A DNA stretch of 64,000 nt from Thermomicrobiales bacterium (GTDB lineage Bacteria; Chloroflexota; Chloroflexia; Thermomicrobiales; UBA6265), in assembly GCA_030447415.1 (NCBI GenBank), contig JAUJOZ010000004.1:124001-188000 (forward strand). The letters run 5' to 3'. Shown piece after piece: positions 17,485 to 26,058 of the stretch. Positions within the stretch are counted from its first letter, which is position 1. Each line of letters opens with the position of its first letter. Below the pieces are notes generated by a model that was not told the origin of the DNA, did not search any database, and saw nothing but the letters and a program-made list of their open reading frames with translations. Position numbers and translations under genes: made by a program.

Positions 17485-18444
17485 TCACGGCACTGTCCCC
17501 ATGGGGTGCGCCGCTGGGGCAGCGCACCCCTCCCGGACCACCCGCAGCGCCTCGACGACGATCTCGTCGGCGATGTTCACCTCGGTGGTGGACATCAGCC
17601 CCCGGAACTCACCACCGGTGTTGACCTCGACGATCTTCAACCCCGTATCGGTCTCGATCAGGTCGACGCCGGCCAGGCGGGCGCCGACCGCCGCGCAGGC
17701 CCGCAGCGCCAGCGCCTCGATCTCTGGCGTGATCGGGCAGGGAACGGAGACAGCACCGCGGGCGGCATTGGTGATCCAGTGCGCGGCCGTCCGGTAGGAA
17801 GCCGCTAGCACCCGGTCACCGACGACGTAGGCCCGGATGTCGCGGTCGGGCTTCGGGAGGTACTCCTGGACGTAGAAGATGGCATGGTGGAAGGAGCCGA
17901 GCTCCTGCTTCTGCGCGAGCACGGCCTTGGCCTGCTCTAGGCCGTTCACCCGCGCCAGTAGCCGCCCCCAGGAGCCAGTCACCGGCTTGAGGACGGCGGG
18001 GTAGCCGACGGCCTCGCACGCCTTGAGTGCCGACTCGACCGAGTAGGCGAGCAGAGTGCGCGGCGTCGGTACGCCGGCCGCTTCCAGCGCGAGGCTGTTG
18101 CGAGCCTTGTCGTCGCAGAGGGCGACCGCGGCGGCGCTGTTCAGTGTCGGCACGCCCCAGCGCGCGAGCACGTCGAGGGTGTAGCCGGCCCGCGAGTGGG
18201 CGACGCTCCGGTCGAGGACGACATCGACGGCCAGCCCGCCCGCTGCCGCGTCCGGCGCCGCCAAGTCGAGCACCAGTTCGCGGTCGAACAGCGGCGTCAC
18301 CATCAGCCCCCGCGCCCGCGCCGCCGCGAGGATGAGTTTCTCCTCCGGCCGCAAATACGACAGCAGCACCCCGAGCCGCGGCGGCTCCCCCACCGACGTC
18401 CGTCCCGCTGTCTGCCGTCTGGCGTCTGCCGTCTGCATCGTCAT
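17485..18444 (-). CDS. lysX: LysW-aminoadipate ligase
   Basis: A 319-aa ATP-grasp ligase of the LysX/RimK family. It joins the amino group of 2-aminoadipate to the C-terminal Glu of LysW. It starts LGVLLSYLRPEEKLILAAAR after an extension. ATP-grasp residues are intact: VLKPVTGSWGRLLA, QEYLPKPDRDIRAYVVGD and the metal-binding IVEVNTGGEFRG. The ATG at 18444 overlaps the TGA of lysK as ATGA. The extra N-terminal residues (QTADARRQTAG) are encoded by a 7-bp repeat array. A GTG (SVGEPP) further in could be the ancestral start. EFRG leaves aminoadipate versus glutamate preference open. Confidence 0.9.
   Translation of the reverse strand: MTMQTADARRQTAGRTSVGEPPRLGVLLSYLRPEEKLILAAARARGLMVTPLFDRELVLDLAAPDAAAGGLAVDVVLDRSVAHSRAGYTLDVLARWGVPTLNSAAAVALCDDKARNSLALEAAGVPTPRTLLAYSVESALKACEAVGYPAVLKPVTGSWGRLLARVNGLEQAKAVLAQKQELGSFHHAIFYVQEYLPKPDRDIRAYVVGDRVLAASYRTAAHWITNAARGAVSVPCPITPEIEALALRACAAVGARLAGVDLIETDTGLKIVEVNTGGEFRGLMSTTEVNIADEIVVEALRVVREGCAAPAAHPMGTVP
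18410..18437. repeat. 7-bp tandem array, 4 units, within lysX start
   Basis: Four consecutive 7-mers of type GTCTGCC (one GTCTGGC, the last GTCTGCA) on the plus strand. They form the first codons of lysX on the minus strand. Confidence 0.85.
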
Positions 18445-19558
18445 AGCGACACCAGGACGTCGGTCAACACGCGAATCGCGCGGGCGTAGTCCGCGAGGAC
18501 GATCCGCTCCTCGGGAGTGTGGTCGAGCGCGGCGTCGCCGGGTCCGTAGGCGACGATCGGGCAGTTCCAGGCGGGACCGACGACCGTCATGTCGGAGGTG
18601 CCGAGCTTCAAGGTGAAGCGTGGCGTGCCGCCGGCGGCGCGGATCGCCCGCAGGAAGGGGGGCACGAGCGGGGAGCGCTTGTCGGTCCGGTATCCCTCCT
18701 GGCATCCCTCGACGTCCAACGCGGCGTCGCCGGCCAGCGCCCGCAGGCGTTCAAGCAACGCGGCGGTGTCCAACCCGGGCGGCAACCGTAGGCCGACGGA
18801 GAGCGTCGCCGCGTCGTGCAGGCCGTCGCTCGTGGTGCCCATCGCGCGCAGCGTCGGGGTGATCGTCGCAAAGGCGCCCTCGATCCCGTCGTTGACGGCC
18901 GCCGCGTCGGCCACCACCCCGTTCCAGAAGGCGACCGCCTCCTCCGCAACCGACTCACCCGGCCCGGCCGAGTGTCGCGCCGGGCGACGCAGGCGGTAGC
19001 GCAGCGACAGGGTCCCGCGGTACCCCAGGCAGAGGGCGTCCCAGCCACTTGGCTCGCCGATCACGCACAGGTCGGGCGCCGCCCAGCGCGTGACCTCGCT
19101 CGCGCCGGGGGAACCGATCGTCTCCTCCCCGACCGCTCCCACCACCGTGATCGTCACGCCGTCCAACCCCCGCGCCGCGGCCGCGCTCGCGGCCGCCACG
19201 AAGGTGGCAAGCGGTCCACGAAGGTGGCAAGCGGTCCCTTGGCATCGACGGCGCCCCGGCCGTGCAGAACCCCGTCGTCGATCCGCACCGCGATCCGGCC
19301 GGGCACGGTGTCGATGTGCCCGAGGAGGACGACCCGGCGCGGCCCGTCGCCGACGGTGCCGACAGCGTTGCCGGCCGCGTCGCGCTCGACCCGGAAACCG
19401 CGCGCCGTCATCGCTTGGCACAGCTCGGTGACCGCGTCCGTCTCCTGCCCGGACAGGCTCTCGATCTCGACCAGGCGGCGTAGGAGCTCGACGTCTTCCG
19501 GTGCCGCGGCCGTGGCGTCGACCGCGGCACCCGCTTCAAGCACTGAGTGCGACGCCAT
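18441..19558 (-). pseudogene. lysK: [LysW]-lysine hydrolase, broken by a 20-bp duplication
   Basis: M20/M28-type zinc amidohydrolase that would release lysine (or ornithine) from LysW. Metal ligands are visible in [22 protein letters not shown] and GAVGEETIGSPG. Its active-site and C-terminal region (TLKLGTSDMTVV) is intact. After [10 protein letters not shown] the reading frame is lost because a perfect 20-bp sequence occurs twice in tandem (19197-19236). Deleting one copy restores one open frame from [10 protein letters not shown] to the TGA overlapping lysX. The rest of the gene shows no damage, so this is either a very recent mutation or an assembly artefact. Confidence 0.9.
19197..19236. 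repeat. perfect 20-bp direct tandem duplication in lysK
   Basis: The 20-base unit starting CACGAAGGTG occurs at 19197-19216 and again, without change, at 19217-19236. Twenty is not a multiple of three, so lysK is frameshifted. Confidence 0.97.
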
Positions 19559-20513
19559 CAGACACCCCCCGCCGCCTGCCGGAGCTCGTTCCCGCGTCAA
19601 GACGCTGCCAGAGCAGCTCTCCCCAACCCGACCCCGCCGCCACGCCGTCCTCGCGCGCGGCCGCCAACTCCACCTCGCGGTCCGTTTCCAACCGGCGCAG
19701 CGTCAGCGTGGCGAGCGCCTCGGCCACCGTCGTTCGGCCGAGGGGCGCCGCGCCGCGGAACTCGGGCACCGGCTGGACATCCCAGACAGCGACGCCCTCG
19801 GACGCCAACGCCACCTCCACCCCAACGACACCGGCGCCGAGCGCGTTCGCCGTCGCCTCCGCCAGCGCGACGGCGTCGAGCCGGTGCCGCGTCCACCCTG
19901 CGCCGGGATTCGACTCCATCAGCGCGGTCGCCCGTCCGTCGACGACCACCACGGTCAGGCGCTCTGCCATGGTTGGCGCGCCCGCCTGGACCAGTGCCAG
20001 CGCGGCGGCGGCGTCCCCGAGCACGGCGCGATGCTCCACGACCGCCTCGGCCACGTCGCGGTCGAGCAGGCTGGTCGGCACGGCCCCGGGGTGAAGCGGC
20101 AGGAGCGTTGCCGGATAGCCGACCTCGTCGAGCGCGGCCAGCGCCGCCGCCTCGGAGCAGATCAGGCTGGTCGCCGGCCGGGTCACACCCGCCGCAGTCA
20201 GCGCCGCGGCGACGGCGAGACGGTCGCCCGTCGCCGCGAGGCCGGCGTCGACGGTGTTGGCGCCGAGCACCCGGCAGACCGGGAGGACGGCGGCGGCCAC
20301 CGCGCGGTCCTGGCAGCGATCGACGATGACACGGGGGCCCGTGCCGTTCGACGCCGGAGCGAACGAGGGCGAGGACGGCACCCGTCCGATCGGCAGCGGC
20401 GCGCCGGCAGCCGGGAGCGGCATCGCGGGCGCGCCGGCTTCCGCGAACGCCGCCATGAGCTGCTTCTCTTCCAGTCGTACGCGCGCACAAAGGACACCGA
20501 TCGCCGCCGTCAC
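19536..20513 (-). CDS. degenerate LysX-like ATP-grasp paralogue
   Basis: A 325-aa protein that aligns with LysX end to end. It starts [20 protein letters not shown] and ends [20 protein letters not shown]. Key ATP-grasp residues are lost. The LysX lysine strand VLKP is TLLP here, the glycine loop is replaced by LHPGAVPT, and the metal-binding EVN is DVQ. It therefore looks like a non-catalytic LysX homologue, possibly a partner of LysX or LysW. It is less likely to be an ArgX using glutamate. The start is GTG at 20513 with GGGAG 9 bases upstream. Its end overlaps lysK by 23 bases. Confidence 0.75.
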   Translation of the reverse strand: MTAAIGVLCARVRLEEKQLMAAFAEAGAPAMPLPAAGAPLPIGRVPSSPSFAPASNGTGPRVIVDRCQDRAVAAAVLPVCRVLGANTVDAGLAATGDRLAVAAALTAAGVTRPATSLICSEAAALAALDEVGYPATLLPLHPGAVPTSLLDRDVAEAVVEHRAVLGDAAAALALVQAGAPTMAERLTVVVVDGRATALMESNPGAGWTRHRLDAVALAEATANALGAGVVGVEVALASEGVAVWDVQPVPEFRGAAPLGRTTVAEALATLTLRRLETDREVELAAAREDGVAAGSGWGELLWQRLDAGTSSGRRRGVSDGVALSA

Positions 20514-20553
20514 GTTGGTTCGCTCCCTTTGGTCGATGACGAGCCGTCAGCCG

Positions 20554-20718
20554 TTATTCGCCCCAGTCTTCGCCTTCTTCGGGGGCGAGACCGAGGGCCA
20601 ATGGATTGATACTCAGCACCTCCAGCTCCGATCCGCACTCCGGACAGGTGACGACTTCGCCCTGCTCCACCTCGTCCAGCTCGATTTCCGCCGCGCACTC
20701 CGGACATGCCGCCGTCAT
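20554..20718 (-). CDS. lysW: amino-group carrier protein
   Basis: A 54-aa acidic carrier protein. Two CPEC motifs (residues 5-8 and 25-28) form the zinc site. The sequence ends EDWGE, the LysW hallmark, whose terminal Glu54 gamma-carboxyl is linked to aminoadipate (or glutamate) by LysX. Start ATG at 20718 with GGAGGAAACG directly before it. It sits between argF and the LysX-like gene and heads the lysine cluster. It is short enough to be missed by size-filtered gene calling. Confidence 0.97.
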   Translation of the reverse strand: MTAACPECAAEIELDEVEQGEVVTCPECGSELEVLSINPLALGLAPEEGEDWGE

Positions 20719-20857
20719 CGTTTCCTCCTCACCCCGCGCGATCGCCGGAGCCCCTCGCCCCGTCGCATCGCCCCGATGTCCCCGTAACGATCCGTTCCGT
20801 GTCCGTCTCTCGCTGCTCCCTCCTCCAACACGTCACCGGCAGGTCACCGCCTCCATC

Positions 20858-20885
20858 GTCCGCCGTCCGCCGTGCGCCGTCTGCC
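20858..20885. repeat. 7-bp tandem array, 4 units
   Basis: Four units, beginning GTCCGCC twice and ending GTCTGCC, lie between the argF stop (20889) and lysW. Same unit family as the array at 18410. Confidence 0.85.
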
Positions 20886-20888
20886 GGC

Positions 20889-21995
20889 TCAGCACAGCGC
20901 GTGCAGCAGCACCGCCTTATGCAGGTGGAGCCGGTTCTCCGCCTGGTCGAAGATGACCGACCGCGGGCCGTCCGCCACCGCGGCGTCGACCTCCTCGCCG
21001 CGGTGCATGGGCAGGCAATGCAGGAAGACCGCGGTCGGCTTGGCCGCGGCCATGATCTCGGGCGTCACCTTGTAGGGGGCGAGGGCGACCGCGCGCGCGG
21101 CACCGTCCGTCTGCCCCATGCTGGCGTGGACATCGGTGTAGACGGCGTCGGCGTCCGCGACGGCCGCCCAGGCATCGTTGCCGACGCGCACGGTCGCCCC
21201 GGTCGCCTTCGCCAGCCAGGCCGCCTGGGTGACGGCCTCCGACGCCGGCTCGTACCCGGCCGGGGCGGCGACCGCGACGCTGACGCCCATCGCGGCCCCG
21301 GCCACGAGCAGCGAGCTCGCCACGTTGTTGCCGTCGCCCAGGTACGCCAGCTTGAGCCCGGCGAGCGCACCGAAGCGCTCCCGCAGGGTGAGGAGGTCGC
21401 TCAGCGCCTGGAGGGGGTGACTCCGGTCGGACAGGCCGTTGAAGACCGGGATCGAGGCGGCATCCGCGAGCGCGACGAGGTCGCCGTGGTCGGCGACGCG
21501 GGCGACGAGGGCGTTGACGTAGCGGCTGAGGACCTGGGCGGTGTCGCCGATCGTCTCGCCCCGCTTGAGCTGGAGGTCGTTGACGCCGAGGTAGATCGCC
21601 TGACCGCCGAGTTGCGCCATCCCCGCCTCGAAGGCGACGCGGGTGCGCGTGCTCGGGTGCTGGAAGATCATCCCCAGCGTCTTGCCCGGCAGGTAGGCGT
21701 GGGGCTCGCCGTTGCGGTGCAGTCGCTTCAGCTTCGCGGCCGTCTCCAGCACCTCGCCGATCTCGTCCGGCGTCAGGTCCGTGTCGGACAGCAGGTCACG
21801 GCCGCGCAGTCGAGCGCCGATGGTGAGCGTGCTGAGCTTGGGTTGGACGTGGCCGCCGAGCGACACGGTGCGACTGCGCGCCGGGGAGACGAGCCGGTCG
21901 TAGTCCGACGCGGCGGGCGGCAGCGGTCGCAGCTCGGGCGTGCCAATCGTGGGTTGGGTGAGGCGGTTGGTGGCCGCGAACGAGGCCTCGGACAT
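20889..21995 (-). CDS. argF: ornithine carbamoyltransferase
   Basis: A 368-aa enzyme making citrulline from ornithine and carbamoyl phosphate. Carbamoyl-phosphate site HPSTRTRVAFEAG, then SHPLQALSDLLTL, and the ornithine-binding FLHCLPMHRGEEV near the C-terminus. About 60 residues precede the usual start (RGRDLLSDTDLTP), longer than typical. Even so, the ATG at 21995 has GGGAG at good distance and no later Met fits. A T-box leader lies directly upstream, so translation should respond to uncharged tRNA. Confidence 0.93.
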   Translation of the reverse strand: MSEASFAATNRLTQPTIGTPELRPLPPAASDYDRLVSPARSRTVSLGGHVQPKLSTLTIGARLRGRDLLSDTDLTPDEIGEVLETAAKLKRLHRNGEPHAYLPGKTLGMIFQHPSTRTRVAFEAGMAQLGGQAIYLGVNDLQLKRGETIGDTAQVLSRYVNALVARVADHGDLVALADAASIPVFNGLSDRSHPLQALSDLLTLRERFGALAGLKLAYLGDGNNVASSLLVAGAAMGVSVAVAAPAGYEPASEAVTQAAWLAKATGATVRVGNDAWAAVADADAVYTDVHASMGQTDGAARAVALAPYKVTPEIMAAAKPTAVFLHCLPMHRGEEVDAAVADGPRSVIFDQAENRLHLHKAVLLHALC

Positions 21996-22003
21996 GGTCT
22001 GCT

Positions 22004-22302
22004 CCCTTCGGTTCCTGACGTCCGTGCGACGCCCGGCGCCGGCGGCGAGCCGGGCGTCGGCTCGGGCCGGACCGAAGGGGCGAGAGGCGTCAGCTCCCGC
22101 GGTACCACCCTCCTTGCGCGGGGCGACGGGCCGAGCCCGGGCGGCGCTCGGCGGTTGGTGGCCTACTTGGCACGCCTGGTCGAGCCAGGAGGGCCCTTCT
22201 TCGGCCGGCCGCTCGGGGGCGCGTTCCGGAGTTCGGCGCCGATCCCGGGCTTCCACCATCCCCAGGTCGCTCTGGCGCCTCCGCTCCGTACTCCTCCCCG
22301 TC
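22004..22302 (-). promoter_or_regulatory. T-box riboswitch leader of argF, translational type
   Basis: On the minus strand the antiterminator bulge GGAGGGTGGTACCGCGG (22113-22097) matches the T-box sequence. Stem I begins GACGGGGAGGAGTACGG (22302) with the AG-bulge/distal-loop pattern CCAGAGCGACC then GGTGGAAG. In the specifier region CUC (22231-22229) is followed by CGG (22228-22226); CGG-A would be an Arg codon and fits argF. There is no terminator T-run. Instead CCCTTCGG (22079-22072) can pair with CCGAAGGG at the argF Shine-Dalgarno (22011-22004), implying control by ribosome-site hiding. Confidence 0.85.
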
Positions 22303-22463
22303 AACGCGGGCTGATCATCACGATCGAGGTCAAAGAGCTGTTCGGTTGTGCGGTTGCGGTTGTGCGCTGCCGGGCGACCGTCAGCGCGTCGGACGGGACC
22401 GACGCGCGGGCCGCCCGAGCGGAGAGCGGGAGGGGGCCTCCCACCATCGCTCCATCATTGCCA

Positions 22464-23738
22464 TCATCGGAGCGCCTCCGCTTCCTGCTCCCGGGCTAGG
22501 CGGTCGCGCTGGGCGGCGACCTTCTGGCCGAGGCCGAACAGCTTGATGAACCCTTCGGCGTCGGCTTGGTCGTAGACGTCGTCGGCGCCGAACGTCGCCA
22601 GATCCTCCCGGTAGAGCCCGTAGGGCGAGCGGCGGCCGACCGCCTGGCAGCTCCCTCTATAGAGCTTGAGCCGGACATCGCCGGTGACCGGCTCCTGGGT
22701 CTTCGCCACGAAGGCGTCAAGCGCCGCTCGCAGCGGCGTGAACCACTGCCCATTGTAGACGAGGTCGGCGTAGGTCTGGGCGAGTTGGTCCTTCTGCCGC
22801 ATGGTCAGCTTGTCGAGCGTCAGGTGCTCGAGCTCCCGGTGGGCGATCGAGAGGATCGTGCCGCCCGGGGTCTCGTAGATGCCGCGGCTCTTCATCCCGA
22901 CCAGCCGATTCTCCAGCAAGTCGACCCGACCGACGCCGTGCGTGCCACCAAGCGCGTTCAACTGCGCCAGCAGCGCCACCGGGTCGAGTCGCCGGCCGTC
23001 CAGCGCGACCGGCCACCCCTGCTCGAAGGAGACGACGACGTACGCCGCCTCGTCCGGCGCCTCCTCGGGCGCCACCGTCAGCCCGAAGGCATCCTTCGGC
23101 GCCTCGGTCCACGGGTCCTCCAGTGCCCCTCCCTCGTGCGAGAGGTGCCAGAGGTTGCCGTCGATCGAGTAGATCTTGTCGACCGTCGCCGTGACGGGGA
23201 TGCCGTGGGCGCGAGCGTAAGCAATGGCATCCTCGCGGGAACGGATGTCCCAGAGGCGCCAGGGGGCAATGACGCGCAGGTGCGGCGCCAGGGCTTGGTA
23301 GGTCAGCTCGAAGCGGACCTGGTCGTTCCCCTTGCCGGTGCAGCCGTGGGCCAGCGCATCGGCCCCCTCCAGCAGCGCGATCTCGACCTGGTGCTTGGCG
23401 ATCAGGGGCCGGGCGAACGACGTGCCAAGCAGGTACTTCCGTTCGTAGACCGCCCCGGCCCGCAAGGTCGGGAAGGCGTACTCGGCGAGGAACGCTTCCC
23501 GCAGGTCGAGGACGTAGCACTTCGAGGCGCCGCTGGCGAGCGCCTTGGCCTCGACGCCGGAAAGATCGTCCGGCTGCCCGATGTCGGCCGCGACGGCAAT
23601 CACCTCGCAGCCGAAACGCTCCTTCAGCCAGGGGATGATGCAGGAGGTGTCAAGCCCGCCGGAGTAGGCGAGCGCGACCTTCTTGATAGGGGCGTCAGGG
23701 AGAGAAAGGCCGGGGCCGTCCCAGCTTGGGGGTATCAC
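22464..23738 (-). CDS. argG: argininosuccinate synthase
   Basis: A 424-aa enzyme joining citrulline and aspartate with ATP. The PP-loop [20 protein letters not shown] lies near residue 24, followed by the conserved [17 protein letters not shown]. Length is about 20 longer than usual at the N-terminus. The start is GTG at 23738 with GGGAG 7 bases upstream. It is followed by argF after the T-box leader. The argG message itself has a long leader with competing hairpins. Confidence 0.95.
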   Translation of the reverse strand: MIPPSWDGPGLSLPDAPIKKVALAYSGGLDTSCIIPWLKERFGCEVIAVAADIGQPDDLSGVEAKALASGASKCYVLDLREAFLAEYAFPTLRAGAVYERKYLLGTSFARPLIAKHQVEIALLEGADALAHGCTGKGNDQVRFELTYQALAPHLRVIAPWRLWDIRSREDAIAYARAHGIPVTATVDKIYSIDGNLWHLSHEGGALEDPWTEAPKDAFGLTVAPEEAPDEAAYVVVSFEQGWPVALDGRRLDPVALLAQLNALGGTHGVGRVDLLENRLVGMKSRGIYETPGGTILSIAHRELEHLTLDKLTMRQKDQLAQTYADLVYNGQWFTPLRAALDAFVAKTQEPVTGDVRLKLYRGSCQAVGRRSPYGLYREDLATFGADDVYDQADAEGFIKLFGLGQKVAAQRDRLAREQEAEALR

Positions 23739-23783
23739 GGGGTTGCTCCCGAATCGCGATCACGAAACCGAACCCGACACGCA

Positions 23784-23834
23784 CCCGTTCCCGGGCGCGG
23801 ACTGCTTACGCCGAACGGGTCATCCCCGTTCGGC
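23784..23834 (-). promoter_or_regulatory. argG leader with mutually exclusive hairpins
   Basis: In the minus-strand RNA a 10-bp stem pairs 23834-23825 with 23819-23810 (GCCGAACGGG / CCCGTTCGGC). The second arm can instead pair with GAACGGG at 23790-23784. The two structures exclude each other, as in an attenuator or a site-hiding leader. No T-box core was found here. Confidence 0.45.
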
Positions 23835-23915
23835 CGGTACGGGTACGGAGGGATCGCATCGAGAACAGTTCCATCGCGGAACGGACCCCGGAGTCGCTGA
23901 AACGACGGCCGCCAT

Positions 23916-23931
23916 TGTGACGTTCGTCACA
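23916..23931. promoter_or_regulatory. CRP/FNR-type palindromic operator in argG promoter
   Basis: The perfect 16-base palindrome reads TGTGACGTTCGTCACA and matches TGTGA-N6-TCACA. It lies about 12 bases downstream of the -10 box, near the expected transcription start, where a bound protein would repress. Confidence 0.5.
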
Positions 23932-23943
23932 GGCTGACTACGA

Positions 23944-23972
23944 CCTTAACCGGTGGCACCCGGGTTTGTCAA
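23944..23972 (-). promoter_or_regulatory. sigma-70 promoter of argG
   Basis: TTGACA (23972-23967), 17-base spacer, TTAAGG (23949-23944). The transcript would have about 200 bases of leader before the argG GTG. The rest of 23739-24102 holds no gene. Confidence 0.6.
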
Positions 23973-24102
23973 GCCTGCCCGGCGCCAAGCGGTCAACGCT
24001 TCGCCGCGGGTCGCCGCTTCACGCAGGAGTCCGGCGACTGGGGGTAGGGGGCAGTCGGCACGTAGCCGCCCGGCGCCGCCCGAGCACGCCGGAGGCCCCG
24101 AT

Positions 24103-25923
24103 CTACGCCGGTACCCCGCCCGCCGTCAGTTTCTCGAACCGAGCGATGTCGGCGCGGATCACGTCGAGGCTGGAGCGCCAGAAGTCGGGCGTCCGGATGT
24201 CGATGCCGAAGCGGGCCGCGAGCGTGGCGGCGTCAGCCTGACCGGTGGAGGCGAGCAGGTCGTCGTAGCTCCTCCGGAAGCCGGTTGGGTCTTGCTCGAA
24301 GCGGGCGTAGAGTCCGAGCCCGAAGAGGAGCCCGAACATGTACGGGAAGTTGTAGAAGGAGAGCCCGGCGCGGTAGTAGTGCCCCTTGACCGCCCACATG
24401 TACGGGTGGAGCAGGTCTCCGTCGAGCCCGTCCCCATAGGTCTCCCGCTGGGCGTCGAGCATCAGTCCGTTCAACTCCTCGACTGACAGCTCGCGCCGCC
24501 GCCGGGCCTCGAAGACCCGCTGCTCGAAGAGGAAGCGGCTGGTGATGTCGAGGACGATTTGGGCCGCGTCCTGCACCGCCGCTTCCAGGATCAGGATCTG
24601 CTCCGCGCGATCGGCCTGGGCCAGCGCCGCCTGACGGACGATCGTCTCGCAGAACGTGCTGGCCGTCTCGGCCAGGGTCATCGGCGTCTGCCGCTGCAGG
24701 GGAGTGAGCTCCGCCTCGTTCAGGTTGTGGTAGCCGTGGCCCAGCTCGTGGGCCAGGGTGCTGACGCCATCGTAGGCAGGCTGGTAGTTGGCCAGGATGC
24801 GCGACTCGTCACCGCGCAGCCACATGCAGAAGGCGCCATCCCGCTTCCCCGGGCGCGGCTCGGCGTCGATCCAGCGCTCGCGGAAGGCACGGTCGGCAAA
24901 GTCGCGCATCCGGTCGGAGAAGACGTCGAACTGATCGAGGATGAATGCCGTGCCGGTGTCGAAGTCCCACGACCGGGCGCTGGCGCCGACGGGGGCAAAG
25001 AGGTCGTACCAGGCGAGGGCGGGCAGGCCCAGGGCGCGGGCCTTCGCCCGCAGGTAGCGGCGCAGGTCGGGGAACGCCTCGCGGGCGGCGCTGAGCATCG
25101 CCTCCAGCGTCTGGCGATCGATGTGGTTGTCGAAGAGCGCGGCGTCGAGCGGCGTCTCCCAGCCGCGCCGGGCCGACAGGGTGTTGACCTGCCCTTTGAC
25201 CCCGTTTAGGGCGGCGGCCAGCGGCAGCGCCGCCGTCTCCCAGGCCGCCAGCTCTGCCTCGTAGGCCCGGCGCCGGACGGCACGGTCCGGGTCGAAGGCG
25301 AGGTTGCGCACTGCACTCATCGGCAGCTCCCGCACCTCACCGTCCGTTCCCAGCTCCAACCGGACGGTGATCTGGGACGTGAGATTGCCGTGGAGCTTGC
25401 CCCAGGCGCTCCCGGCGACGGGGTCGAGCTCGGCGGCGAGCGCCTCCTCCGCCGGCGACATCTGGTGCGCGGCCGCGAGCTTGGCTTGGCGCAGGGGAAA
25501 GGAGTGGGCGGCCGCGAGGGGCGAGCGGGCGATCAGGGCCTCGACGTCCAGGGAGCCGACCCAGGCGACGAAGCGCGCGCCGAGCTGGGCCAGACGCACC
25601 TCGTGCTGCTCCAGCTCGCTCTGCTTGGCCTGCGCCAGGTCATCCCGGGAGTCGGTCGAGACGAAGGCGTAGACGTAGGCGCCGAGGGTCTCGACGGCCT
25701 GCAGGACGGCGTTGTAGCGTTCGAGCACCCACTCGGCGGTCGCCGCCGTGGCGTCGTCCAGGGGCGCCGGCTCGCGCTGCGCAATCCCCGCGGTGTCGAA
25801 CAGCTCGGTCAGGGCGTCGATGTCCGCCGCGGCCGCGGCCAACGCGGCCGCGAACTCGGGAGAGTCGAGTCCGGGGTAGACGACCGTCATGTCCCAACGG
25901 GGTAGGGCGGTGGTGGTGGTCAC
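24103..25923 (-). CDS. M3 family oligoendopeptidase (PepF-like)
   Basis: A 606-aa cytoplasmic zinc metallopeptidase that degrades short peptides. The active site TLAHELGHGYHNLN holds HExxH, with the third ligand Glu downstream in TLAETASTFCETIV. FLFEQRVFEARRRRELSVEE and HPYMWAVKGHYYR are conserved C-terminal segments of the family. Length is normal. The start is GTG at 25923 with GAGGAG 6 bases upstream. An in-frame TGA lies immediately before it, so no longer start is possible. It is divergent from the cupin gene. Confidence 0.92.
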   Translation of the reverse strand: MTTTTALPRWDMTVVYPGLDSPEFAAALAAAAADIDALTELFDTAGIAQREPAPLDDATAATAEWVLERYNAVLQAVETLGAYVYAFVSTDSRDDLAQAKQSELEQHEVRLAQLGARFVAWVGSLDVEALIARSPLAAAHSFPLRQAKLAAAHQMSPAEEALAAELDPVAGSAWGKLHGNLTSQITVRLELGTDGEVRELPMSAVRNLAFDPDRAVRRRAYEAELAAWETAALPLAAALNGVKGQVNTLSARRGWETPLDAALFDNHIDRQTLEAMLSAAREAFPDLRRYLRAKARALGLPALAWYDLFAPVGASARSWDFDTGTAFILDQFDVFSDRMRDFADRAFRERWIDAEPRPGKRDGAFCMWLRGDESRILANYQPAYDGVSTLAHELGHGYHNLNEAELTPLQRQTPMTLAETASTFCETIVRQAALAQADRAEQILILEAAVQDAAQIVLDITSRFLFEQRVFEARRRRELSVEELNGLMLDAQRETYGDGLDGDLLHPYMWAVKGHYYRAGLSFYNFPYMFGLLFGLGLYARFEQDPTGFRRSYDDLLASTGQADAATLAARFGIDIRTPDFWRSSLDVIRADIARFEKLTAGGVPA

Positions 25924-25944
25924 TCATTGCTCCTCGTTCGACGG

Positions 25945-26031
25945 GGCAGTCGGCAGATGGTAGAGAGAAGATAGACGCTCCGTCCCACGCCCGCCACCTG
26001 CCGTCCGCGGCCTGCTGTTGATCGTCTACCG
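25945..26031. repeat. paired 7-bp arrays in inverted orientation
   Basis: Five degenerate 7-mers from GGCAGTC (25945-25979) and five of roughly complementary type from CCTGCCG (25997-26031) face each other between the divergent peptidase and cupin genes. The arms could fold into a long imperfect hairpin. Confidence 0.55.
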
Positions 26032-26058
26032 GCGACCCTTCAGCCAACGGAGGTCCTG

